64,000 bases of DNA, from assembly GCF_017908035.1 (NCBI RefSeq), contig NZ_JAEQMU010000005.1, positions 62,001 to 126,000 on the forward strand. Reading direction: 5' to 3'. Both the position numbers and the translations under genes were made by a program. Shown piece after piece: positions 17,449-26,386 of this stretch; the stretch's first letter is position 1; every line of letters begins with the position of its first letter. Source of the DNA: Sphingobacterium tabacisoli (GTDB lineage Bacteria; Bacteroidota; Bacteroidia; Sphingobacteriales; Sphingobacteriaceae). The notes below the pieces were generated by a model, which had not been told where the DNA came from, did no database searches, and saw nothing but the letters and a program-made list of their open reading frames with translations.

Positions 17449-17484
17449 AAAAGGGCTTCTATCACATATAGAAGCCCTTTTTTA
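17449..17484 (+). terminator. Terminator of pckA
   Basis: AAAAGGGCTTCTAT pairs with ATAGAAGCCCTTTT around a 5-nt loop, followed by further T residues. It comes 5 bp after the stop codon. Confidence 0.88.
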
Positions 17485-17530
17485 GTTTATACCTTTAACA
17501 AAACAACGAGCCAGAAGCTCGCTATCCCTA

Positions 17531-17986
17531 CTAAAAAACCTTACTGTGCCAACTGTCTCTAAAAGGGATTACCCATTTCGACCCAAAATCTATTGAATTC
17601 TGCACTAAATTATTAAAGACCAACGTGTCTGCATGCACTGTACCGCTTTTAACAAGAGATTCGAATTCTCCTCTACCAACCAGGTTAACAGATCCCTTAT
17701 CATCAATAAAAGAGACCTTCATACGATCAAAAAAGTCAACTCCTAATCGCTCCCCCAGTCCTTTCAAAAAGTGGACAGATTTATCGATTGAACATCCCGT
17801 AACTCCAGCCTGCTCTTCATCAACCTCCAAAATCACAAAAAGATTATCCTTCACAATCCCCTTTCCTGCCAACGCAGAGCCATGAGCTGTCCACGATGAA
17901 ACAAAATCGGCAAGCGCCGTTTCTATGGCTTGTACCTGCTCTCCAGAAAGCAATCTATCCGCCTGATATATCCAAACTCTATTCAT
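17531..17986 (-). CDS. Conserved Bacteroidota protein of unknown function (sometimes labelled ABC transporter ATPase)
   Basis: This 151-residue soluble protein starts MNRVWIYQADRLLSGEQ. It contains the conserved-looking stretches FVSSWTAHGSALAG, VDEEQAGVTGCSIDKSVHFLKGLGERLGVDFFDR and FNNLVQNSIDFGSKWVIPFRDSWHSKVF. I recall relatives in Bacteroidota databases being labelled ABC transporter ATPase. No P-loop (GxxGxGKS/T), ABC signature LSGGQ or Walker B is present, so that label is unsupported. It is the last gene of the leftward respiratory operon, 78 bp after the DUF420 gene; a link with respiration is only positional. Confidence 0.75.
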   Translation of the reverse strand: MNRVWIYQADRLLSGEQVQAIETALADFVSSWTAHGSALAGKGIVKDNLFVILEVDEEQAGVTGCSIDKSVHFLKGLGERLGVDFFDRMKVSFIDDKGSVNLVGRGEFESLVKSGTVHADTLVFNNLVQNSIDFGSKWVIPFRDSWHSKVF

Positions 17987-18064
17987 TTTATTAGTATTTA
18001 GTATTGAGATGTGAGACAGTAAAAACTATATAGCCACCTTCACTATCCTCACCTTCGTCACTTT

Positions 18065-18607
18065 CTAATGCGCGTAATAAGGCGATATCATAAGGTAGAC
18101 AACAACACCGGTTACCGCTACGTACAACCACATCGGATAGGTAATACGCGCTAAACGCTTGTGTCGCTCGTAAGCGCCCGCTATTCCTCTCACAAACGTG
18201 AAAAGCACAAATGGGATAATCACGATAGAGAGAACGATATGCGTAATCAGGATAAAAAAGTAAACATATCGGATAGCACCTTCGCCTCCATAGGAAGTAG
18301 ACACCGAGGTCATATGATAAGCCACGTACATAACCAAAAATAAAGACGAACACAGCATGCACACCTTGATCAGGCTCTCATGCAGCTTAAAATTACCTCG
18401 CTTTACAGCAGATACTGCCCACACCAATAACACGGCGGTAAGACCATTGATAGTAGCATATATCGGAGGCAGAAAGGACAAAGGTTGTACATCATAGCCC
18501 AGCTTAGGAAGGTTCACACCAAACAACGCTGCTACTGCCAACGGAATAACAACCGATAAGGTCCAAATCCAACCTTTATACTTCTTTTCTTCTTCTGTCA
18601 TTGCCAT
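18065..18607 (-). CDS. DUF420 membrane protein (CtaM/YozB-like oxidase assembly factor)
   Basis: This 180-residue protein has about five hydrophobic segments and the DUF420 pattern: LPPIYATINGLTAVLLVWAV, NFKLHESLIKVCMLCSSLFLVMYVAYH, FFILITHIVLSIVIIPFVLFTFVRG and HKRLARITYPMWLYVAVTGVVVYLM. Conserved His residues sit near the membrane faces. Firmicute relatives (CtaM/YozB) are needed for function of heme-copper oxidases, by family knowledge. Its location four bp after the SCO-like gene at the end of the cytochrome oxidase operon fits an assembly role. Confidence 0.9.
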   Translation of the reverse strand: MAMTEEEKKYKGWIWTLSVVIPLAVAALFGVNLPKLGYDVQPLSFLPPIYATINGLTAVLLVWAVSAVKRGNFKLHESLIKVCMLCSSLFLVMYVAYHMTSVSTSYGGEGAIRYVYFFILITHIVLSIVIIPFVLFTFVRGIAGAYERHKRLARITYPMWLYVAVTGVVVYLMISPYYAH

Positions 18608-18611
18608 AAAA

Positions 18612-19331
18612 CTACTTCTTTTCTACTTTTAATGGATTGTTCCTTGCTTCCTCAACAAGCTGCACCTTAATTTCATCTTCCAGTCTCTCGATATTTGTCT
18701 TCAGATTGATATCGTAAAAACCGCGTATTCTCCGTTGTGAGTCAATTAAGATATACTGACTACTGATTGTAAATCTGCTTGGATCCGCGGGGTCTTGTAA
18801 CGCATCGCTCAATAGCTGTTCGCGTACATAAGGCAGTATATCATCACTTCCCAACAGTATTTCCCAATGTGTCTCCAATCCTTTCCTATAGGTATTGCTT
18901 AACGCTTCCAAATTTACAATCTTGTCCGCAGAATCAATAGAGATAGAGTAGAACTTGACTTTGTGATTATTTTTGAAACGTTCGACTACTGGGCGTAAGT
19001 TCTCCAATAACGTAGCTGATAGTCCCTTATCTGAGGCATAAAATGCATGCACAACAGAAATCAGCGAATCCGTACCCAGGAAGCGCACCGAATCACCTGA
19101 ACTATTAAGCAGCTCCAGTGGCTTAATCTGATGAAAAACAGTATCGGGGATCTCACGTCCCATCTTACGGTTCATCTTGCCCGACAAGTGCTTCTCGCCG
19201 TACACAGGTAGCTTTAAATAGGTATTAGAGCCAATTTTATTAAGGGCTATATACAAAAATCCTGGCACTAGTAGTACTATAGCCAGGATTATGAAAGTCG
19301 AAATATTCTTTCTTCTCGTTTTATTTTGCAT
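18612..19331 (-). CDS. SCO1/SenC-like protein lacking the copper-binding cysteines
   Basis: This 239-residue protein has one N-terminal membrane anchor (about residues 11-30) and a thioredoxin-like domain related by position and pattern to SCO copper chaperones. The usual CxxxC after the first strand is replaced: the segment reads VVHAFYASDKGLSATLLENL. The protein contains no cysteine at all, and the usual DH before the late strand reads SS (FTISSQYILIDSQRRIRGFYD). It cannot bind copper in the classic way. It lies between cox4 and DUF420 in the oxidase operon, 2 and 4 bp from its neighbours, so a structural or assembly role is likely. Confidence 0.75.
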   Translation of the reverse strand: MQNKTRRKNISTFIILAIVLLVPGFLYIALNKIGSNTYLKLPVYGEKHLSGKMNRKMGREIPDTVFHQIKPLELLNSSGDSVRFLGTDSLISVVHAFYASDKGLSATLLENLRPVVERFKNNHKVKFYSISIDSADKIVNLEALSNTYRKGLETHWEILLGSDDILPYVREQLLSDALQDPADPSRFTISSQYILIDSQRRIRGFYDINLKTNIERLEDEIKVQLVEEARNNPLKVEKK

Positions 19332-19333
19332 TA

Positions 19334-19711
19334 TTACTTATTTGGGAAAACTGGATGCTCCTGAAAGTGTGTTAACAGGTAGTTTCCTTCAACTAAAATC
19401 AAAATAATAAAATAAATGATAAAAAGGAAAACGATACTCGTCGTAACGATGAAGCCTGACTTCTCAAATTTCAAGTGCATAAAAAATGCAACGATATAGT
19501 ACGCTTTCACTAGTGTCAATACGATATAAATAGTATTAACTAACGCTCCTTTTTGCAATATTCCCCAGTGGTGAACGAATCCTAATGCAATTAGGAACTC
19601 TAATGCTGTAAGTGCCAGTAAAACAAAAAATACTGACCAAATACGCTTTTTATCCATTCCTTCTTCGTGCCCGTGTTCGCCGTGTGCACCTATATTTTCG
19701 TGGTTTGCCAT
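19334..19711 (-). CDS. Cytochrome c oxidase subunit IV family protein
   Basis: This 125-residue protein has a His-rich N-terminal tail (HENIGAHGEHGHEEG) and three hydrophobic segments: IWSVFFVLLALTALEFLIALGF, TIYIVLTLVKAYYIVAFFMHLKFE and the IIYFIILILVEGNYLL region. The motif VKAYYIVAFFMHL is characteristic of the small prokaryotic subunit IV (CtaF/CyoD-type). It stabilises the heme-copper oxidase core. It is directly downstream of the two subunit III genes. Confidence 0.9.
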   Translation of the reverse strand: MANHENIGAHGEHGHEEGMDKKRIWSVFFVLLALTALEFLIALGFVHHWGILQKGALVNTIYIVLTLVKAYYIVAFFMHLKFEKSGFIVTTSIVFLFIIYFIILILVEGNYLLTHFQEHPVFPNK

Positions 19712-19739
19712 TTCTTTAGATAAATTGCTAAGTGTATAA

Positions 19740-20477
19740 TTAGATTAAGTAGAAGAATGTAAATACAAATACCCACACTAAATCTACAAAGTGCCAATAA
19801 AGACCTACTTTCTCTACCATCAAATAGGTACCTCTTCTTTCGAACGTATTATTCAACGTCATACAAAGAATGATAATATTCAACAAGATACCAATGGATA
19901 CGTGAAATCCGTGGAAACCTGTGATTGTAAAGAACAAGTTTGCAAATTGCAATGCCGCTGTATAAGAGATATCATTGGTAAAATAAGGCCTCAATGTCTC
20001 TGCGATCATCGCCGGATCAGTCATACCTGTAGCTGGGTTTCTTCCAAACCAAAATCCTTGGTGATGTAAGTGTGACCATTCTAATGCCTGACAGCCGACA
20101 AACATCAAACCGCCTAAAATAGTCCATAACATCCACTTAACGACCTCGTGCTTAGAATTCCGATGTCCAGCCTCTACAGCTAATACCATAGTAACTGAAG
20201 ACATAATCAAGATAAAGGTCATAATACCCACAAAGACCAAAGGTTGGCCAGAATCAGCAATTCCCGGGATAGACTGGAAAACCTTATCCGCATCGATCCA
20301 AGTAGGTTGCGCAAATTTTTGAGCACCATAATAAATTAAGAATGCTGAAAATGTAAAGGCATCCGACACCAAGAAAAACCACATCATGATCTTTCCATAC
20401 TCTAAGTTCCAAGGTGACCTACCACCGTTCCATGGTCCGTCTTTAACCTTATCCAATTGCGATACAGTTGTACTCAT
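19740..20477 (-). CDS. ctaE: Cytochrome c oxidase subunit III (245 aa)
   Basis: This 245-residue membrane protein belongs to the subunit III family, with at least five to seven hydrophobic segments. Characteristic stretches are MMWFFLVSDAFTFSAFLIYYGA, GGLMFVGCQALEWSHLHHQGFWFGRNP, LFFTITGFHGFHVSIGILLNII and YWHFVDLVWVFVFTFFYL. The conserved Glu and His of these helices are present. It is the longer of two consecutive subunit III homologues, 9 bp after the first; both are likely part of the same oxidase. Confidence 0.93.
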   Translation of the reverse strand: MSTTVSQLDKVKDGPWNGGRSPWNLEYGKIMMWFFLVSDAFTFSAFLIYYGAQKFAQPTWIDADKVFQSIPGIADSGQPLVFVGIMTFILIMSSVTMVLAVEAGHRNSKHEVVKWMLWTILGGLMFVGCQALEWSHLHHQGFWFGRNPATGMTDPAMIAETLRPYFTNDISYTAALQFANLFFTITGFHGFHVSIGILLNIIILCMTLNNTFERRGTYLMVEKVGLYWHFVDLVWVFVFTFFYLI

Positions 20478-20486
20478 TGTTTACTA

Positions 20487-21074
20487 TTATTGATTCAAAA
20501 GTAAGAAAACATATATATAAATCCATAAAAGATCTAGAAAATGCCAAAAAACAGTAGCTAGATCCATTCGAAACACGTTGTCCCCTTGGGGTATGCCCTT
20601 CAATACCCCAGTAAGGGCACGCAGAAGAACCAATATCCCTACGACAATGTGTAAAAGGTGTAATCCAGTGAACACGTAGATGAAAGACTGAGAAGCGTTA
20701 TTATTGATAAAATAAACACCTTGCTCTGTCAAGACCTTCCATGCCTGTACCTGAACTACAAAAAAGATAATACCGAGCACCACTGTGACAAGCAACAATA
20801 GTTTCTGTCTCCCGATATTTCCCAATTTAGCGGCTGAATAGGCTAAATGCAGCGTAATGCTGCTCAACACTATAGTCAGCGTACTATAAATAAAAGCCTG
20901 TGGCAGGATTGTTTTGATCCCTTTGTCTACTCCACTAGCCGTATACACTATAAAACCACTAGAAAGAGCGGCAAACATCATAAACATACCAATGATACCC
21001 AACCAAAGGTTGAACTTCTTGGCTTTTCTTGTCTGCTGTAATTCTTCTTCCAAATTCATCGTTATATTTCCCAT
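20487..21074 (-). CDS. Cytochrome c oxidase subunit III homologue (195 aa)
   Basis: This 195-residue protein has five hydrophobic segments and the C-terminal subunit III signatures FIYVFTGLHLLHIVVGILVLL and DLATVFWHFLDLLWIYIYVFLLL. It is shorter than its neighbour and lacks the N-terminal helices, as in five-helix subunit III forms. Paired subunit III genes are common in Bacteroidota oxidase operons. It lies 6 bp after ctaB. The start used is the ATG giving MGNITMNLEEE; a second ATG five codons later is possible. Confidence 0.9.
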   Translation of the reverse strand: MGNITMNLEEELQQTRKAKKFNLWLGIIGMFMMFAALSSGFIVYTASGVDKGIKTILPQAFIYSTLTIVLSSITLHLAYSAAKLGNIGRQKLLLLVTVVLGIIFFVVQVQAWKVLTEQGVYFINNNASQSFIYVFTGLHLLHIVVGILVLLRALTGVLKGIPQGDNVFRMDLATVFWHFLDLLWIYIYVFLLLNQ

Positions 21075-21080
21075 CTTTAA

Positions 21081-21986
21081 TTAAAAAGGAATAAAATCAA
21101 ATAAAAGTACGAGCTGTGTGAGTGGCAAGTACAAAAAGGAAACATACATTACCTTCTTGGCTGATGCGTCCGTACGTAGCTTATAATGTTGATAACCGTA
21201 CCAGGTAAACATCAGCCCACCTAACAAAGACACAATCGTAAACACCAAACCTCCAAAACCGTAATACATTGGCAAAAAGCCAGCTGGTATCATCAACAAC
21301 GCTGAAATAAAAATCATCGCTGCTGAAGTGCTATCTTTCTTAGTTGTTGGCAATAAACGAATACCTGCATTCCTATAATCGTCGTCTGCTACCCAAGCAA
21401 TAGCCCAAAAATGAGGGTACTGCCAGAAAAACTGAATAGTAAACAACACCAAAGGAGTAATCACCACTGCTGCTTCACTAACCGCTGCGTACTCCAAGCC
21501 GAAACCGGCGGATCTGAAAGCGGCATAGTATCCGATCAACGGCGGCAACGCTCCTGGAATGGCCCCTACAAATACCGCAATAGGCGATTTCTGTTTCAGC
21601 GGGGTATACACGAAAGCATACAAAAATATAGAAAACACCGATAGCAAACCTGCGATAAAATTAAGCTTTACGAGAACCATTGTCCCCAAAATGCCCATAA
21701 AAACACTCAAGACCAACGCCTGCCCGGTAGTCATACGACCGGAAGGCAACGGGCGGTCCATCGTCCGCTTCATCAGTTTATCTATATCTTTCTCAATGAT
21801 CTCGTTGAATCCGTTAGCGGCACCTGTTACCAGAAAACCGCCAATTGTCAACAATACCCAGTTGAGCCACATCACTTCACCCTGTTGTTTAGCTCCTATC
21901 AAAAATGATATAGATGCAGAAAAAACAACAGTTAACGTTAATCTTAATTTGACTAATTTGTTAAAATCGGATATAAAAGTCTTCAT
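21081..21986 (-). CDS. ctaB: Protoheme IX farnesyltransferase (heme O synthase)
   Basis: This 301-residue UbiA-family membrane enzyme adds a farnesyl group to heme B to make heme O. The two acidic motifs are visible: NGFNEIIEKDIDKLMKRTMDRPLPSG (NxxxD...DxxMxRTxxRP) and the later VADDDYRNAGIRLLP (DDxxxD-like). About nine hydrophobic segments are present. It sits next to ctaA, which converts heme O to heme A, in the oxidase operon, indicating an A-type heme-copper oxidase. Confidence 0.95.
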   Translation of the reverse strand: MKTFISDFNKLVKLRLTLTVVFSASISFLIGAKQQGEVMWLNWVLLTIGGFLVTGAANGFNEIIEKDIDKLMKRTMDRPLPSGRMTTGQALVLSVFMGILGTMVLVKLNFIAGLLSVFSIFLYAFVYTPLKQKSPIAVFVGAIPGALPPLIGYYAAFRSAGFGLEYAAVSEAAVVITPLVLFTIQFFWQYPHFWAIAWVADDDYRNAGIRLLPTTKKDSTSAAMIFISALLMIPAGFLPMYYGFGGLVFTIVSLLGGLMFTWYGYQHYKLRTDASAKKVMYVSFLYLPLTQLVLLFDFIPF

Positions 21987-22036
21987 TTAATTCTTCACCT
22001 CCCTGTGCGCTAAAAAAGAAAAAACAACATTTCTCA

Positions 22037-23080
22037 TTATCTCTTCAACTTAGTCATCAAAAGCATTAAATAATATTGTGCTCCAAAAAACAGACTCGCG
22101 ATTACCAAGTGTGTTGTCTGAGCGACGGCAGGTACCGAAAAACGAGCAAGAATAATTCCTGTGGCCATTTGAATCAGTACCAAGATGAAAACAATCCATG
22201 CATAGCGACTTTGAATAGAATTTACACTGAACCTATTCTTCACCAAAAAGAAAAATAAGACCGTGATTGCAAACGTCACATAGGCCAAAATCCGATGGAT
22301 CTCGTATACACTACCTATCGAGTCGATCCAGGTTGTTCTATCTTTACCCAAATAGTTTAGATGATCTATCGCCTCACGAACTTCAGTACCGTATACGACC
22401 TGCACCAGCATAATCACCAAGGAGAACATAGCTAATGCTTTAAGACCTCCAGATGGGTAGTTGATTAAAATAGTCTTATTTCTAAAAGTAGTTGCCAGAT
22501 AGAACGTATATATACTGATCGCCACTATAATGAGTGCCAACAGCATGTGTACCGTGATAATCCAAGGCATCAAATTCGTAGAAACAACTATGGAACCTAA
22601 CCAAGCCTGTAATACTACTGCAAAAAGATTAAGAACGCTCCATACAAAGATGGATGGTTTGGATTTGATGTAAGTGAATGCGTATATAGCGGAAAAAAGG
22701 AGTGCAAACCCTGCGAACACACCGGCTAGCCTGTTGATATACTCCGTCCAAGTCTTTGCCACATTAAATTCTTCATGTTTCAAAATAGACTCGTCGTGAC
22801 GGATATTATCCGCAAGCTCCGGGAAGCCAAATAACTCGACCATTCTTGCGAAACGATCATTCTTTTTAACTCTACCGTCGATATAGTGCTGCTCATAGCC
22901 TTCCGGCAACTGAGAAACATGGGTAGGCGGTACAATCTGATTGAAACACTTTGGCCAATCTGGACAGCCCATCCCTGAACCTGTACTTCTTACTACACCA
23001 CCAGCTGTGATAACGACAAATAAGATAAATATCGTAAACCTATTGATTTTAACAAATCTCTTTTCTCCAGCTGGATACAT
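22037..23080 (-). CDS. ctaA: Heme A synthase (COX15/CtaA)
   Basis: This 347-residue membrane protein with about eight hydrophobic segments oxidises the heme O methyl group to give heme A. Signatures are GGVVRSTGSGMGCPDWPKCF with its cysteines, EYINRLAGVFAGFALL (Glu/His heme site), ITVHMLLALIIVAISI, YEIHRILAYVTFAI and QTTHLVIASLFFGAQYY. The extended loop after the first helix (to about residue 130) is common in Bacteroidota members. It lies between ctaD and ctaB. Confidence 0.94.
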   Translation of the reverse strand: MYPAGEKRFVKINRFTIFILFVVITAGGVVRSTGSGMGCPDWPKCFNQIVPPTHVSQLPEGYEQHYIDGRVKKNDRFARMVELFGFPELADNIRHDESILKHEEFNVAKTWTEYINRLAGVFAGFALLFSAIYAFTYIKSKPSIFVWSVLNLFAVVLQAWLGSIVVSTNLMPWIITVHMLLALIIVAISIYTFYLATTFRNKTILINYPSGGLKALAMFSLVIMLVQVVYGTEVREAIDHLNYLGKDRTTWIDSIGSVYEIHRILAYVTFAITVLFFFLVKNRFSVNSIQSRYAWIVFILVLIQMATGIILARFSVPAVAQTTHLVIASLFFGAQYYLMLLMTKLKR

Positions 23081-23107
23081 CGATTACACTTTACATCATC
23101 CATGTAA

Positions 23108-23137
23108 TAGAAGGTAGGTTAAAAACCTAACCTTCTA
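23108..23137 (-). other. Intergenic hairpin spanning the ctaD stop codon
   Basis: TAGAAGGT-AGGTT pairs with AACCT-A-ACCTTCTA, giving 13 bp with one bulged A and a 3-nt loop. The ctaD stop (23127-23129) lies in one arm. No T-run follows on the minus strand, so a full terminator is unlikely; an mRNA-processing or expression-ratio role is inferred. Confidence 0.5.
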
Positions 23138-25001
23138 CTACTCTATTATTTTCTTTGTTCCACTGCTCTTGTATACGAACAGCTTCATCATCTCCTTCAA
23201 AATCGTGCATCATATTCGAACTCATTGTTTGCGAGAATGGTACGTTCTGAGGGATAAAATCTTCGTCATGACCAGGCTTAGAATAATCATAAGGCCAACG
23301 GTATACTGTAGGGATTTCTCCCGGCCAGTTGCCATGAATATGTTCTACTGGAGTAGTCCACTCCAATGTATTTGAATTCCAAGGGTTCTGCGTTGCTTTC
23401 TTACCATTCCAGATAGAACCGAAGAAGTTAATCAAAAACGCTAATTGTCCAAGACCTGCAATGATAGCAGCCCAAGTAACCAATACGTTGACAGAAACCC
23501 ATTTCTCCATGAAAGGGAACTCCGTAAACGCGTAGTAACGACGAGGCACACCATCAATACCCATAAAGTGCATTGGGAAGAATACCAAGTAAGCGCCTAC
23601 GAAAGTCAACCAGAAGTGGAAATAACCCAATTTCTCGTTCATCATTCTACCGAACATTTTTGGATACCAGTGGTACACACCACACAACATACCGAAGATA
23701 GATGCAGATCCCATTACCAAGTGGAAGTGAGCTACAACAAAATACGTATCGTGTAAGTTGATATCCAATGTTGCGTTACCTAAGAAAATACCTGTCAAAC
23801 CACCAGAGATAAAGAAAGATACCATACCGATAGCAAACATCATCGCTGGAGTGAAACGAATATTACCTCTCCACAACGTCGCCATATAGTTAAATGCCTT
23901 AACTGCTGAAGGTACCGCAATAATCAACGTTGTAATCATAAATACTCCTCCTAAGAAAGGATTCATACCAGTTACAAACATGTGGTGTCCCCATACGATA
24001 AATGAAAGTACGGTAATACCTACTAAAGAGTAAACCATCGCGTGGTAACCGAAGATCGGTTTACGAGAGTTTGTAGAGATAACTTCAGAAGTCAAACCTA
24101 ACGCAGGCATAACAACGATATAAACCTCAGGGTGACCTAAGAACCAGAATAAGTGCTGAAACAAGATCGGAGAACCACCTTCATTAGGTAAAATCTGACC
24201 GCCTACTACCAAATCCGATAAGTAGAAAGAAGTACCCGCAGAACGGTCGAATATCAACAATACAACAGCTGAAACTAATACTGGGAATGAAAGTAAACCC
24301 ACAATCGCAGTCAAAAAGAAAGACCAGATAGTCAAAGGCATTCTCCAAAGATCCATACCTTTTGTACGCATATTTAATACCGTACTGATGTAGTTAACAC
24401 CACCCATTACCTGAGAAGCAATAAACAACACCATACTTGCTAACCATAATGACATACCTAGACCTGATCCGGCAATCGATGTTGGAAGAGCTGACAACGG
24501 AGGATAGATAGTCCATCCTGCAGATGCTGGTCCACTCTCTACGAAAAACGAACCGATCATAATCACACAGGCTACAAAGAAGAACCAGTATGACAACATG
24601 TTCATAAATGGAGACGCCATATCGCGAGCACCCAATTGATAAGGTATCAAAAGGTTACTAAACGTACCGGACAGACCTGCTGTCAATACGAAGAATACCA
24701 TCATGGTACCGTGAATGGTTACTAAGGATAAGAAGAACTCCGGTTTAATACGACCACCTTCAGCCCATTTACCCAAAAATACTTCCAATATTGGAAAATC
24801 TTTATCCGGCCAAGCAAGTTGGATACGGAATAAAAGGGATAATAACATGGCGAAAACTGCCATAATGATACCCGTGATCAAGAATTGCTTCGCAATCATC
24901 TTATGATCCTGACTAAAGATATACTTCGTTAGGAAAGTCTCATGGTGATGACCATGTGCATCATGATGACCTGCGTCGTGTGATATAACTGTGCTTGACA
25001 T
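23127..25001 (-). CDS. ctaD: Cytochrome c oxidase subunit I
   Basis: This 624-residue, 12-helix (or more) heme-copper oxidase core subunit has the heme- and CuB-binding His. They are seen in FLSLVTIHGTMMVFF, LFWFLGHPEVYIVVMPALG (CuB His and the cross-linked Tyr in HPEVY), VWGHHMFVTGM (CuB His pair) and DTYFVVAHFHLVMGSAS (heme a3 and heme a His). The HPEVYI motif marks an A-type enzyme. The N-terminus is His-rich (HDAGHHDAHGHHHE). It reduces O2 to water using electrons from subunit II. Confidence 0.97.
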   Translation of the reverse strand: MSSTVISHDAGHHDAHGHHHETFLTKYIFSQDHKMIAKQFLITGIIMAVFAMLLSLLFRIQLAWPDKDFPILEVFLGKWAEGGRIKPEFFLSLVTIHGTMMVFFVLTAGLSGTFSNLLIPYQLGARDMASPFMNMLSYWFFFVACVIMIGSFFVESGPASAGWTIYPPLSALPTSIAGSGLGMSLWLASMVLFIASQVMGGVNYISTVLNMRTKGMDLWRMPLTIWSFFLTAIVGLLSFPVLVSAVVLLIFDRSAGTSFYLSDLVVGGQILPNEGGSPILFQHLFWFLGHPEVYIVVMPALGLTSEVISTNSRKPIFGYHAMVYSLVGITVLSFIVWGHHMFVTGMNPFLGGVFMITTLIIAVPSAVKAFNYMATLWRGNIRFTPAMMFAIGMVSFFISGGLTGIFLGNATLDINLHDTYFVVAHFHLVMGSASIFGMLCGVYHWYPKMFGRMMNEKLGYFHFWLTFVGAYLVFFPMHFMGIDGVPRRYYAFTEFPFMEKWVSVNVLVTWAAIIAGLGQLAFLINFFGSIWNGKKATQNPWNSNTLEWTTPVEHIHGNWPGEIPTVYRWPYDYSKPGHDEDFIPQNVPFSQTMSSNMMHDFEGDDEAVRIQEQWNKENNRVVEG

Positions 25002-25026
25002 ATTCTATTATAAATTCTTTTAACAA

Positions 25027-26346
25027 TTAATTTACAGAAGCTGTTGTAATCCCTTCAACTTGATCCGTATTCGCAAACTCTTGCTGAAGCTCTTCCGTGA
25101 AATACTTCTGTTGCTTGCTCAACCAATCTTTGTATTCCGCTTCTGTAACTACGATTACTTTCTTACCCATATTCCAGTGTCCTGAACCACAGATCTTATT
25201 ACACAACATAATGAAGTTGTAATTAGGATCGTTCATCCGATCACGCATCTCTTCTGTAGTCACCGTAGGTGTAAACTGGAAGTAGTTTGTCATACCCGGT
25301 ACAGCGTTAACTTGTACACGGAAATCAGGAATATAGAATGAGTGAATAATATCTTTAGAAATAATGTGGAAGCGAACCGATTTGTTCACCGGTATAACGA
25401 TGTCCTCTCCGCGAATATCATCCCATGAGTTTTTATCGTTAAAATCGATACCATAACCATTCGTTGGTGATGTCATCTTATAGTTCCTTTTACCGATGAT
25501 ACCATCAGCTCCAGGATAACGAACGTGCCATTGGAACTGCTCGCCTAATACTTCAACCTGTATTGCAGATTTTTGAAGCTCTTCAGGTACGTTTGTAATC
25601 GATCTCCATGTAAAGAAACCGAACAAAACCAAAACTGTCAAAACAATCGCAGGAACAATAGTCCAGATACGTTCGATAGAATCGTTGTGTGGGTAATAGT
25701 AAGCCGTCCGCTTCGCTCTCATTCGGTACACATAGGTGAACGACAATAAGACGATATGCGTCACCACCATCACAAATGTAGTGATAGCTAAGGTGATGAT
25801 AAACATCTGATCGATCTCTTTACCGTGCTCTGTAGCAGCTTCTCTCCAAGCCCAGCTACCCCAAACCGAATACGAATAATACGTACCACTAAGGAAGAAA
25901 ACTAAAAACAAAAGCAACAGGCCTGCCTGCCAGTTGTTATTACTTAATGGATTGTACTTACCATTCATCTTACGTGTAAGCACGTAGACAGAATGGATTT
26001 TTCCGACCACTGCAATGATTGTACACGCTACCAAGAACAGTAGCACGTAGTAGAAAAAGTTCTTGTACACCTGAGGAGCTATTTTAGTAGCTTCCTCTGC
26101 TTTCACAACTGCAGCTCCGTCAGCTACTGCCTCAGATACATTAGTAGCGCTAGAATCTGTAACAACAGCTGTTCCAGCAGTATCTACCGATGCTGAGTCT
26201 GTCGTCGCAGTTGTAGCAACTTTCGCCACAGTATCAACTACCGTAGAATCACTTTGTGCTGCCGTAACTGGCGCTACAAAATACAAGCTGATCAATAGTA
26301 GTAAACCCAATATGGATTTGAACCTGTTATTTATTTGTAAATTCAT
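25027..26346 (-). CDS. ctaC: Cytochrome c oxidase subunit II with N-terminal extension
   Basis: This 439-residue subunit has a signal peptide and then a low-complexity Ala/Thr/Ser/Val/Asp linker (about residues 28-88). Four hydrophobic segments follow (about 95-115, 138-160, 178-205, 228-250); the last two are the classic subunit II hairpin. The C-terminal periplasmic cupredoxin domain carries the CuA ligands: HSFYIPDFRVQVNAVPG and MLCNKICGSGHWNM (CxxxC...H...M). It accepts electrons from cytochrome c or directly from the ACIII hemes. No fused cytochrome c domain is present, so this is aa3-type rather than caa3-type in this subunit. Confidence 0.94.
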   Translation of the reverse strand: MNLQINNRFKSILGLLLLISLYFVAPVTAAQSDSTVVDTVAKVATTATTDSASVDTAGTAVVTDSSATNVSEAVADGAAVVKAEEATKIAPQVYKNFFYYVLLFLVACTIIAVVGKIHSVYVLTRKMNGKYNPLSNNNWQAGLLLLFLVFFLSGTYYSYSVWGSWAWREAATEHGKEIDQMFIITLAITTFVMVVTHIVLLSFTYVYRMRAKRTAYYYPHNDSIERIWTIVPAIVLTVLVLFGFFTWRSITNVPEELQKSAIQVEVLGEQFQWHVRYPGADGIIGKRNYKMTSPTNGYGIDFNDKNSWDDIRGEDIVIPVNKSVRFHIISKDIIHSFYIPDFRVQVNAVPGMTNYFQFTPTVTTEEMRDRMNDPNYNFIMLCNKICGSGHWNMGKKVIVVTEAEYKDWLSKQQKYFTEELQQEFANTDQVEGITTASVN

Positions 26347-26386
26347 TTCTTATAATAAACGTTTGAACGTGATCTCCTTAGTTCTA

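Noticed and set aside
17991..18362. Open frame of 123 codons on the minus strand beside the DUF420 gene
   Set aside because: It overlaps the DUF420 gene (18065-18607) on the same strand in another frame. Its Tyr/Arg/Cys-rich product has no domain, whereas the DUF420 frame is clearly conserved.
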